From NCBI GenBank assembly GCA_900553805.1, contig USEU01000027.1:1-25223 (forward strand): a stretch of DNA of 25,223 bases, in the 5' to 3' direction. Below the pieces are notes generated by a model that searched no databases, was not told the DNA's origin, and saw nothing but the letters and a program-made list of their open reading frames with translations. The translations under genes and the position numbers were made by a program. Below are positions 9,941-16,399 of this stretch, in pieces (within the stretch, counting starts at the first letter, position 1; every line of letters begins with the position of its first letter). The DNA is from an uncultured Eubacteriales bacterium. GTDB lineage: Bacteria > Bacillota > Clostridia > Oscillospirales > Oscillospiraceae.

Positions 9941-9989
9941 AAAAAACAGGGGATAGCGGTTTTTGCGCAGTTTCATCCCTTGTTTTTTT
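9941..9989. terminator. Second terminator-like inverted repeat upstream of glnN
   Basis: AAAAAACAGGGGAT (9941-9954) pairs with ATCCCTTGTTTTTT (9975-9988) with one G-U pair, around a 20-base loop, giving an A-tract/U-tract hairpin with T-runs on both strands. It could reinforce the preceding terminator or act as a leader attenuator, depending on where glnN transcription starts. Confidence 0.6.
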
Positions 9990-10008
9990 ATGGACTATGG
10001 CATAAAAT
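9980..10008 (+). promoter_or_regulatory. Weak candidate promoter for glnN
   Basis: TTGTTT (9980-9985), a 17-base spacer and TAAAAT (10003-10008). This would overlap the 3' arm of the hairpin at 9941-9989. Both boxes are imperfect, and nearby A/T-rich sequence offers other -10 choices. No better promoter is visible in the 200 bases upstream of glnN. Confidence 0.25.
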
Positions 10009-10067
10009 CAAACTGTAAAATTGTGAATTCCTGCTGCCCGCACCGGCGGCGGAAAGAGGGGTATTTT

Positions 10068-12152
10068 ATGAGTGCGGTGATCAACGTCCCGGAGATTTTT
10101 GGCAGCGATGTGTTTAACGAGGCCACCATGAAGCAGCGCCTGTCCGCCCAGGTCTACAACGCCTGGCGCACCTGCATCGACACCGGCTCGGAGCTTCAGC
10201 TGGAGACCGCCAACGCCATTGCCGAGGCCATGAAGGACTGGGCCACGGAGAAGGGAGCCACCCACTATACCCACTGGTTCCAGCCCATGACCGGCATCAC
10301 GGCGGAGAAGCATGATTCCTTTATCTCCCCCACCGGGGACGGACGGGTCATTATGGAATTCTCCGGCAAGGAGCTGGTGCGCGGCGAGCCGGATGCCTCG
10401 TCCTTCCCCTCCGGCGGCCTGCGGGCGACCTTTGAGGCCCGGGGCTACACCGCCTGGGATCCCCGTTCCTGCGCCTTCGTCAAGGACGGCAGCCTGTACA
10501 TCCCCACCTGCTTCTTCTCCTACAACGGAGAGGCGTTGGACAAAAAGACCCCCCTGCTCCGCTCGGTGGAGGAGGTGTCCCGGGAGGCGGTGCGGATCCT
10601 GCGCCTGTTTGGCGATACGGAAACCCGGCGGGTCATCACCTGCGTGGGAGCGGAGCAGGAGTATTTTCTCCTGCCCAAGGACCTCTATGCCCAGCGGGAG
10701 GATCTGCGCATCACCGGCCGGACGCTGTTCGGCGCACAGCCCTCCAAGGGGCAGGAGCTGGACGACCACTATTTCGGCACCATCCGCACCCGTGTCTCTT
10801 CCTTTATGAAGGACCTGGATGAGCAGCTGTGGCGGCTGGGCATCCTCTCCAAAACCAAGCACAACGAGGGCGCACCCTGCCAGCATGAGCTTGCCCCCAT
10901 CTATACCGACGCCAACAGCGCCTGCGACAGCAACCAGCTCATCATGGAGATCATGAAGAAGTGTGCTGCCAAGCACAATCTGGTGTGTCTGCTCCATGAA
11001 AAGCCCTTTGCCGGGGTCAATGGCTCCGGCAAGCACAACAACTGGTCGCTGGCCACCGACACCGGCCGGAATCTGTTCAGCCCCGGCAAAACGCCCCGGC
11101 AGAACGCCCAGTTCCTGGTGTTTCTGGCGGCGTTCATTCAGGGCGTGGACGAATATCAGGATTTCCTGCGCTGCACCGTGGCCTATGCGGGCAACGATCA
11201 CCGCCTGGGGGCCAACGAAGCGCCCCCGGCCATTGTTTCCATTTTCCTGGGGGATGAGCTGAACGCGGTGGTCCATTCCATCATCCACGGCACCAATTAT
11301 CAGGAGCCGGACAAGAGCGTCCTGCGCATCGGCGTGGACGGCATCCCTGCCATTCCCCAGGACACCACCGACCGTAACCGCACCAGCCCCCTGGCCTTTA
11401 CCGGCAACAAGTTTGAATTCCGCATGCTGGGCTCCTCTCAGTCGGTGGCGGGCCCCAATATTGCCCTGAATACCATCATGGCCGAGCAGCTGGGCCGCTT
11501 TGCCGACGCGCTGGAGAAGGCGGAGGATTTCGACGCCACCCTGCAGCAGATCGTCTCCCGGGCCCTGAGTGAGCATCAGCGGGTCATTTTTGACGGCAAC
11601 GGCTATTCCGAGGAATGGAAGCAGGAGGCAGCCCGCCGCGGCCTGAGCAACCTGCCCTCCACCGCTGAGGCGCTGCCCGCCTACGTCAGCGATAAGAATA
11701 TCGACCTGGTGGTGCGCCACGGCATTTTCAACGAGCAGGAGTTCCGCGCCCGGTATCTCATCCACCTGGAATCCTACCGCAAGGTGGTGAACATCGAGGC
11801 GAGGACCATGCTGGACATGGCCATCCACCAGATCCTGCCCGCTTCCTCCGCCTATACCAGGGAGCTGTGCGACACAGCCGCCGCCAAGCAGGCCATGGGA
11901 GTTCCTTGCCGCAGCGAGCGGGATCTGATCGTCCGCCTGGCTCAGGTCCAGGATGAAATGTATGCCCGGATCCAGCAGCTGACTGACCAGCTGAAAACCA
12001 TCCCCGGTGACGCCAAAGAGGCCGCCGCCTATTGCCGCCAGTCGATCATTGTCACCATGGACGCCCTGCGCGCCAGCGCCGACCGCCTGGAGGAGCTGAC
12101 CGCCAAGAAATACTGGCCGTTCCCCACCTACGCCGATCTGCTTTTCTATTAA
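10068..12152 (+). CDS. glnN: Glutamine synthetase type III
   Basis: A 694-residue type III glutamine synthetase, forming glutamine from glutamate, ammonia and ATP; the enzyme is a large cytosolic dodecamer, far longer than GSI (~450). Seen: the GSIII-specific N-terminus THYTHWFQPMTGITAEKHDSF and GEPDASSFPSGGLRATFEARGYTAWDP; the catalytic core with GAEQEYFLLPKD (metal-binding Glu residues), CQHELAPIY, GSGKHNNWSLATDTGRNLFSPG (ammonia/glutamate site region), AGNDHRLGANEAPPAIVSIFLG and FRMLGSSQSVAGPNIALNT. The ATG at 10068 follows GGAAAGAGGGG; in-frame starts further upstream would run through the hairpin and candidate promoter and lack the GSIII N-terminus. The stop codon TAA lies within the end of the inverted-repeat element at 12149-12317. 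No GlnR or PII gene is nearby. Confidence 0.96.
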   Translation: MSAVINVPEIFGSDVFNEATMKQRLSAQVYNAWRTCIDTGSELQLETANAIAEAMKDWATEKGATHYTHWFQPMTGITAEKHDSFISPTGDGRVIMEFSGKELVRGEPDASSFPSGGLRATFEARGYTAWDPRSCAFVKDGSLYIPTCFFSYNGEALDKKTPLLRSVEEVSREAVRILRLFGDTETRRVITCVGAEQEYFLLPKDLYAQREDLRITGRTLFGAQPSKGQELDDHYFGTIRTRVSSFMKDLDEQLWRLGILSKTKHNEGAPCQHELAPIYTDANSACDSNQLIMEIMKKCAAKHNLVCLLHEKPFAGVNGSGKHNNWSLATDTGRNLFSPGKTPRQNAQFLVFLAAFIQGVDEYQDFLRCTVAYAGNDHRLGANEAPPAIVSIFLGDELNAVVHSIIHGTNYQEPDKSVLRIGVDGIPAIPQDTTDRNRTSPLAFTGNKFEFRMLGSSQSVAGPNIALNTIMAEQLGRFADALEKAEDFDATLQQIVSRALSEHQRVIFDGNGYSEEWKQEAARRGLSNLPSTAEALPAYVSDKNIDLVVRHGIFNEQEFRARYLIHLESYRKVVNIEARTMLDMAIHQILPASSAYTRELCDTAAAKQAMGVPCRSERDLIVRLAQVQDEMYARIQQLTDQLKTIPGDAKEAAAYCRQSIIVTMDALRASADRLEELTAKKYWPFPTYADLLFY

Positions 12153-12317
12153 GGCAGCACCGCACAATTGTGCCTGCGAGCCGCAGCCGTCTTTTTGCCC
12201 CACTTCTTCAGTTTGAAAAACGAGAAATACATACAGTATTCCTTCGTTTTCCAAACTTTGAATTGAGCCAAAAATCCAGGCTGGGGCTTCTTGCCAAATT
12301 GTGCGGTGTTGCCTTAA
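12149..12317. mobile_element. MITE-like inverted-repeat element, copy 1
   Basis: A ~169-bp non-coding element bounded by TTAA at both ends, with terminal inverted repeats GGCARCACCGCACAATT (left from 12153, right reading inward from 12313). A second inverted repeat lies at its centre: AGTTTGAAAAACGAG at the left (from 12210) faces TTCGTTTTCCAAACT at the right. The arms between are partly complementary, so the whole element could fold into one long imperfect hairpin. Its left 64 bases (12153-12216) recur at 25109-25172 with 60 of 64 identical and no gaps. It has no convincing ORF. It sits between the glnN stop and the glnN terminator. A non-autonomous transposon remnant is the likeliest reading; a REP-like structural repeat is the alternative. 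Confidence 0.75.
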
Positions 12318-12338
12318 ATAACACCTTATAACAGCTTT

Positions 12339-12374
12339 CGGGTGCGGATTTTTTCGCACCCGGTTTGATTTTTG
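12339..12374 (+). terminator. Terminator of glnN
   Basis: CGGGTGCG (12339-12346), loop GATTTTTT, CGCACCCG (12355-12362), then GTTTGATTTTTG. It is separated from the glnN stop by the inverted-repeat element. Confidence 0.85.
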
Positions 12375-12402
12375 TTGACAAACCCAAAAAAAGCTTTATA
12401 AT
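12375..12402 (+). promoter_or_regulatory. Promoter of the TetR-family gene
   Basis: TTGACA (12375-12380), 16-base spacer, TATAAT (12397-12402): both boxes are perfect consensus and the spacer is one base short. It lies immediately after the glnN terminator and 44 bases before the start codon. Confidence 0.85.
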
Positions 12403-12409
12403 AAAAACA

Positions 12410-12423
12410 ATGTTGCATAACAT
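12410..12423. promoter_or_regulatory. Candidate operator palindrome for TetR autoregulation
   Basis: ATGTT-GCAT-AACAT is an inverted repeat with 5-bp arms centred a few bases after the predicted transcription start. Its place between the promoter and the regulator's own gene is typical of an autoregulatory site. Its arms are short, so it may be chance. Confidence 0.4.
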
Positions 12424-12445
12424 AAAAGGAAAGGATGCTGCTATC

Positions 12446-13102
12446 ATGCCCCCAAAGCCTAAATTCACCCGTGAAGAGGTTGCCACCGCCGCGTTTCAGA
12501 TGATCAAGGAGGGCGGTGTGTCCGCCTTGACTGCCCGTGATCTGGGCACAAAGCTGGGCACCTCTGCCAGACCGATTTTTACCCTCTTCAAAAATATGGA
12601 GGAAGTGAAGCAGGCTGCCCGGGACTTGGCCATCCAGGAATTTATGTCCTATATCAGCGACTACCGGGAATATACCCCCGCGTTCAAGCGCATCGGAATG
12701 ATGATCGTCAGCTATGGCATCCATGAGCCGGAGCTGTTCAAGCTCCTGTTTTTGCAGGAGCATAATAAAGGCGTCAGCTTTGAGCAGGCCCTGTGGGATC
12801 TGGACGGGATGGACGAGACCTGCATTCAGCTGGTGATGCAGGACAACGGCCTGACCCGGGAGCAGGCAAAGCTCCTGTTTGAGCAGATGTGGACGCATGC
12901 CCTGGGCCTGGGGACCATGTGCGCCATGGGCGTGTGCGACCTGCCGGAGGAGGAGATCGGCCGCCGCCAGGGCATCATGTTTGCCGCCCTGATGATGTTC
13001 ATCAAATCCGGCAAGCTGGATCAGGTGCCCGTGTATGCGGAGAAAGGCAGCACCATCAGTGGCCACCAGGTGGGAGACGATCCCTACCGGGTGGAAGTAT
13101 AA
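12446..13102 (+). CDS. TetR/AcrR family transcriptional regulator
   Basis: A 218-residue one-component regulator. The N-terminal helix-turn-helix (about residues 7-50: FTREEVATAAFQMIKEGGVSALTARDLGTKLGTSARPIFTLFKNMEEV) matches the TetR DNA-binding domain; the remaining all-helical part (about 60-200) would be the ligand/dimer domain and is Met- and Leu-rich. The ATG at 12446 was chosen because the promoter lies inside the longer open frame and GGAAAGG precedes this ATG by about 11 bases; an ATG at 12410 is possible but lacks a Shine-Dalgarno site and coincides with the candidate operator. No transporter or enzyme gene lies beside it in the same direction, so its targets are unknown. Confidence 0.85.
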   Translation: MPPKPKFTREEVATAAFQMIKEGGVSALTARDLGTKLGTSARPIFTLFKNMEEVKQAARDLAIQEFMSYISDYREYTPAFKRIGMMIVSYGIHEPELFKLLFLQEHNKGVSFEQALWDLDGMDETCIQLVMQDNGLTREQAKLLFEQMWTHALGLGTMCAMGVCDLPEEEIGRRQGIMFAALMMFIKSGKLDQVPVYAEKGSTISGHQVGDDPYRVEV

Positions 13103-13112
13103 AAATGAAGGA

Positions 13113-13147
13113 CAGGGAAGCGCGCAGCGGCGTTCCCTGCCCGTTTT
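13113..13147. terminator. Terminator between TetR and DUF624 genes
   Basis: CAGGGAA (13113-13119) pairs with TTCCCTG (13133-13139), with inner CGC/GCG pairing, followed by CCCGTTTTTG on the plus strand. The convergent DUF624 gene ends 11 bases further on; the minus strand gives TTCATTTTTA after the stem, so it may serve both genes. Confidence 0.75.
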
Positions 13148-13157
13148 TGTCTATGGC

Positions 13158-13784
13158 TCACTCCCGCGCCTCCGGCTCCAGCGCGGCGAAGATTTTGTCC
13201 GTGACGGTCAGATCATACAGGCCGATCAGAGAAAAGCCGCAGATGGGAAGCAGGAAGCTGAGGAAGAAGAAAACCTGGGGGATCACGATCAGCAGTAGAA
13301 GAGGCAGAGTGTTCATGGCGGTGACCAGGAGCATTTTCGGCAGATTGGAGACGCTGAGCAGCACGGCGTTGATAACGGTATCCTTTACGGTGCCCGGATA
13401 GCGCACCAGCAGGGGAAAGATGATGCCGCCCACCAGCACCAGGGCAAAGGCACAGAAGAAGATCAGAACGATCACCGCCATCCGGCCCAGAAAATCCAGA
13501 TAGGCCACGATGCGGTAGTCCAGCGCCAGCATGGCCCCCAGAAAAACGATCAGCAGCCAAAGCACGGTCGCCCTGGAAAAATGCTGCCGGAAGGCGCGGA
13601 AAAAGGCCCTCGCCCCGCAGTCCTCCTCCTGCCGCATGGCGGTAAGAGAGGCCAGCATGGCGCAGGTGGAAGCGCCGATTGTAAACACGGGCAGACTGCA
13701 CAGCAGCCATAGCAGATTGATCTTGCACAGCGCCACCAGCCGGACGCACAGGGCCATAAATTTGGAATCGGAGGAAAAATTCAT
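13158..13784 (-). CDS. DUF624 / YesL family membrane protein
   Basis: A 208-residue integral-membrane protein of the DUF624 (YesL) family, with about five hydrophobic helices (near residues 10-45, 70-95, 105-130, 145-170, 175-195). Family-typical features are the N-terminal NLLWLLCSLPVFTIGASTCAMLASL and the FFRAFRQHFSRATVLWLL segment. The ATG at 13784 follows AAGGCGG at about 7 bases; an in-frame extension to 13877 would overlap the upstream regulator. DUF624 genes commonly sit beside ABC carbohydrate-uptake genes (as yesL does in Bacillus), and here it lies 28 bases behind an rpiR-type regulator that diverges from such a transporter. Its molecular role is not known; a helper for the transport system is an inference from context. 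Confidence 0.8.
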   Translation of the reverse strand: MNFSSDSKFMALCVRLVALCKINLLWLLCSLPVFTIGASTCAMLASLTAMRQEEDCGARAFFRAFRQHFSRATVLWLLIVFLGAMLALDYRIVAYLDFLGRMAVIVLIFFCAFALVLVGGIIFPLLVRYPGTVKDTVINAVLLSVSNLPKMLLVTAMNTLPLLLLIVIPQVFFFLSFLLPICGFSLIGLYDLTVTDKIFAALEPEARE

Positions 13785-13812
13785 AGGTACCGCCTTATCA
13801 GGAAATAAGATG

Positions 13813-14667
13813 TCAACGGGTGGCCTTTTCAGGCTTTTGAATGTGGGTGCGGGAGAGCTGGGCCACGGACTGCTCATAGTTCTCGTTGGCCAGGGCCGTG
13901 AACAGAATATCCACCACGTTCAGCTGAGACATGCGGGAGGACATGGCGCCGCTGCGGAACAGCGCCTCGTTGGCGGCGATGTACAGCCGGTGATCCGCCA
14001 GCTCGTACACCGGGGTCTGGACACAGCGGGTGATGGCAATGATGGGAGTGCCGTTTTTCTTCAGATTCCGCATGCAGGCCACCACCTCCGATGTTGCGCC
14101 GGAGTAGGAGAATACCAGGGCCACATCCTCCGCCGTGGCGTTGGAGGACTGCACCAGCTGGGAATGCCAGTCCTCGTTGATGACGCTGAGCTTATTCAGC
14201 CGCAGAAATTTCAGATAGGCGTCCTTGGCCGCGCACAGCGACGCGCCCAGGCCAAACAGGTGGATCACCCGGGCCTGCTTCAGCAGCTGCACGCTCTCCC
14301 GGAGCACGGACACATCCAATAGATCCCGGGTCTCCTCCAGGGACAGAATGTTGGCGTAGGTGATCTTGTCAATGACCTGCTCCAGGGAGTCCGACCGTCG
14401 GATCTCCTGCTGCTCATCCCGCCGGGTCTGCTCCCGCCGGGCCAGCTCATAGGTCACGGCCCGGCGGAATTCCTTGTAGCCGGAATAGCCGGTGTGGCTG
14501 CACATGCGCACGATGGTGGAGGGGGAGGAGAAGGTCCTCTGCGCCAGCTCGTGGACGCTCAGGTCCACCACCAGCTGCGGATCGGCCAGGATCCGTTCCG
14601 CCACCCCGCGCTCCGTGCTGGAAAACCGCTCGGAGCTTTCCCGAAGCCGAAGCAATGCACTGTTCAT
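13813..14667 (-). CDS. RpiR/MurR family transcriptional regulator
   Basis: A 284-residue regulator: N-terminal RpiR-type helix-turn-helix (about 1-77, with STERGVAERILADPQLVVDLSVHELAQRTFSSPSTIVRMCSHTGYSGYKEFR) and a C-terminal SIS sugar-phosphate-binding domain (about 125-260, with IHLFGLGASLCAAKDAYLKFLRL and FSYSGATSEVVACM). Members such as MurR and NanR sense phosphorylated amino sugars. The ATG at 14665-14667 has AGGCAGGG upstream; an alternative start at 14703 has no ribosome binding site. It is divergent from the ABC transporter/peptidoglycan-fragment operon, leads a two-gene unit with DUF624, and is the obvious candidate regulator of that operon. The ligand is not shown by the sequence; MurNAc-6-phosphate or GlcNAc-6-phosphate would fit. 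Confidence 0.88.
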   Translation of the reverse strand: MNSALLRLRESSERFSSTERGVAERILADPQLVVDLSVHELAQRTFSSPSTIVRMCSHTGYSGYKEFRRAVTYELARREQTRRDEQQEIRRSDSLEQVIDKITYANILSLEETRDLLDVSVLRESVQLLKQARVIHLFGLGASLCAAKDAYLKFLRLNKLSVINEDWHSQLVQSSNATAEDVALVFSYSGATSEVVACMRNLKKNGTPIIAITRCVQTPVYELADHRLYIAANEALFRSGAMSSRMSQLNVVDILFTALANENYEQSVAQLSRTHIQKPEKATR

Positions 14668-14701
14668 GGATACCCTGCCTTTCTGTCTGTCAGTTATCCC
14701 C

Positions 14702-14707
14702 ATTGTA
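14702..14707 (-). promoter_or_regulatory. Weak -10 candidate for the rpiR-type gene
   Basis: TACAAT on the minus strand, 35 bases before the start codon at 14667, with no clear -35 box. Nothing else in the 313-base divergent region (14668-14980) looks better for this gene. The rest of that region holds A/T-rich sequence, the plus-strand promoter and two operator-like sites. Confidence 0.3.
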
Positions 14708-14846
14708 CCGTTTTATGCCGGGAAAGGCCATTCACTTTGTAGACAAAAAAGGATGACGAATTTTGTGCAATATGTATATTTTCAAAGAAAAAAGGATGGG
14801 AATGTTTCATCATATCCAACAAATTGCGGAAAATCCAACCATGGCA

Positions 14847-14861
14847 TGAAAAATTGTTTCA
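14847..14861. promoter_or_regulatory. Candidate RpiR operator 1
   Basis: TGAAAAATTGTTTCA is a near-perfect palindrome (6 of 7 pairs) with arms TGAAA/TTTCA, a shape like that of several known RpiR-family boxes. It lies 16 bases upstream of the -35 box of the transporter operon. Confidence 0.45.
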
Positions 14862-14877
14862 GTGCTTTATAAAATAC

Positions 14878-14906
14878 TTGACACAAAATGCAGGATAAAT
14901 TATAAT
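14878..14906 (+). promoter_or_regulatory. Perfect consensus promoter of the ABC/peptidoglycan-fragment operon
   Basis: TTGACA (14878-14883), exactly 17 bases, TATAAT (14901-14906). A perfect sigma-A promoter on a catabolic operon suggests control by a repressor. The leader to the ATG at 14981 is about 67 bases and ends in AGGAGG (14969-14974). Confidence 0.92.
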
Positions 14907-14928
14907 GGTTGCAAGCACAAGGGATTGC

Positions 14929-14941
14929 TGAAAAATTTGCA
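14929..14941. promoter_or_regulatory. Candidate RpiR operator 2
   Basis: TGAAAAATTTGCA repeats the first nine bases of the palindrome at 14847 and is itself an imperfect palindrome (5 of 6 pairs). It lies in the leader, so two related sites flank the promoter. Confidence 0.3.
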
Positions 14942-14980
14942 GGACCGCGCGCTCAATTTGAAACATCAGGAGGAAAATAA

Positions 14981-16339
14981 ATGAAGAAGATCATCTCTAT
15001 GCTGTTGGTCTGTGTCATGGTTCTGGGGCTGTTTGCCATCGGCGCCAGCGCAGAGGCCGAGGATACCATCGTTATCATGGCTCCCCCCGTTACCGGCAAT
15101 TATCTGGAAAACCTGAAGACCTGGGCCGCTGATTTCCATGAGCTGTACCCCAACCTGACCGTTGAGATCATCGAGACCTCTTGGGGCGATCACAACGACA
15201 AGCTGAACAACATGGCGCTGGCCGGCGAGGCTCCCGACATTGCTGAGATTTCCTCCGGCATTCTGGGCACCTTCGTGGAGATGGGCGTTGCCGTTGACAT
15301 CGCGCAGTACATGGATGCTGACCGTCTGGCTGACTACGACGAGGGCGCTGTGAAGTACATGTCCCTGGAAGGCACCACCTATGGCCTGCCTCTGTACCTG
15401 ACCATCCAGTCCATCGGCGCCAACAAGACCATGATGGAAGAGCTGGGCATCGATGTCAAGAAGATCCAGGACGAGGGCTGGACCTACGAGGAGTTCCTGG
15501 ATGTCATCAAGCAGGGCACCACTGACGACTGCTACGGCTTCGTGTTCGCCAACTCCGGCGTCACCGCTTCCGACATGCTGTCCATCTTCGGCGCCGGCGT
15601 GGGCCTGAGCAACACCTTCACCCCCGACCTGAAGTACGCCTTTACCTCCGAGAATATGCTGACCCTGCTGACGGCCGTCGAAGAGATGACCAAGTCCGGC
15701 TACATGCCCAACTACGGCGTGGAAGCTGGCCAGCGTATGGTCATGTGCCAGACCGGCAACGCCATGATCTTCGGCAAGGCGATGCCTCTGTTTGAGAACA
15801 ACTTCAAGAAGAACAACGCCGCTCTGGAAGCCAACGACGGCACCGCCGTTGAGAACTCCCTGAAGATGGACTACGCCTTCCTGCCCGTTCCCACCATGGA
15901 CGGCTGCGAAGAGTCCTGCTACGGCACCGTGGACGGCCTGATCGCCATGCGCAACAACAAGACCACTGACGAGCACCTGAAGAACGTGCTGCTGTTCATG
16001 GACTACATCTGCTCCGGCGACCGCATTGCTGCCTGCATGAACGACCTGTATCTGGAGCCCGTCTGCCAGTCCGGCCGTGACGCCCTGGTTCTGCCCGAGG
16101 GCCGCGACGCTGACAACCTGGCCACCGCTGGCCGCTGCATCGCCATGGTGCAGGCTCCTCCCGAGGGCATCACCGCTGAGATGTCCGCTACCGCCAAGAA
16201 GCTGATGGACGAGCAGATCGTGCCCAAGTTCCAGGCTCTGCTGGCTGGTGAGATCTCCGCTCAGGAAGCCTACGACCACATCGTCGAAGCTGCCCAGGAT
16301 GCCTTTGGCGCTGAGAACTGCGTCTCCGGCAAGATCTAA
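14981..16339 (+). CDS. ABC transporter sugar-binding protein (SBP_bac_1 type)
   Basis: A 452-residue extracellular solute-binding protein of the sugar ABC family. An N-terminal signal sequence (MKKIISMLLVCVMVLGLFAIGASAEA) is followed by the mature receptor: NYLENLKTWAADFHELYPNLTVEIIETSWGDHNDKLNNMALAGEAPDIAEISSG, YGLPLYLTIQSIGANKTMMEELGI and GWTYEEFLDVIKQGT are typical cluster-B motifs. The only Cys in the leader (Cys11, context LLVC) does not make a lipobox and the end reads ASA-EA, a signal-peptidase-I type site; Gram-positive receptors are normally lipoproteins, so this is odd. AGGAGG lies 7 bases before the ATG. It is the first gene of the operon, followed by a hairpin and two permeases. 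The ligand is inferred from downstream enzymes to be an amino-sugar or muropeptide. Confidence 0.9.
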   Translation: MKKIISMLLVCVMVLGLFAIGASAEAEDTIVIMAPPVTGNYLENLKTWAADFHELYPNLTVEIIETSWGDHNDKLNNMALAGEAPDIAEISSGILGTFVEMGVAVDIAQYMDADRLADYDEGAVKYMSLEGTTYGLPLYLTIQSIGANKTMMEELGIDVKKIQDEGWTYEEFLDVIKQGTTDDCYGFVFANSGVTASDMLSIFGAGVGLSNTFTPDLKYAFTSENMLTLLTAVEEMTKSGYMPNYGVEAGQRMVMCQTGNAMIFGKAMPLFENNFKKNNAALEANDGTAVENSLKMDYAFLPVPTMDGCEESCYGTVDGLIAMRNNKTTDEHLKNVLLFMDYICSGDRIAACMNDLYLEPVCQSGRDALVLPEGRDADNLATAGRCIAMVQAPPEGITAEMSATAKKLMDEQIVPKFQALLAGEISAQEAYDHIVEAAQDAFGAENCVSGKI

Positions 16340-16352
16340 ACCCAAACACCTG

Positions 16353-16383
16353 CCCACCCCACCTCGGTGGGGTGGGTATTTTA
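16353..16383 (+). terminator. Intercistronic hairpin between binding protein and permease genes
   Basis: CCCACCCCACC (16353-16363) pairs perfectly with GGTGGGGTGGG (16366-16376), then TATTTTA. The permease start follows at 16400 with no promoter between. In binding-protein-dependent systems such hairpins stop part of the transcripts or protect the upstream mRNA, giving more binding protein than permease; that role is inferred here. Confidence 0.7.
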
Positions 16384-16399
16384 TCCATGGAGGTGGACA

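Noticed and set aside
10008..12359. A 783-codon open frame on the minus strand opposite glnN
   Set aside because: It is a shadow of a certain gene; it also runs through the inverted-repeat element and the glnN terminator.
12365..12445. Longer N-terminus of the TetR-family protein
   Set aside because: The extra codons cover the consensus promoter and candidate operator; the ATG at 12446 has a ribosome binding site and gives a normal TetR N-terminus.
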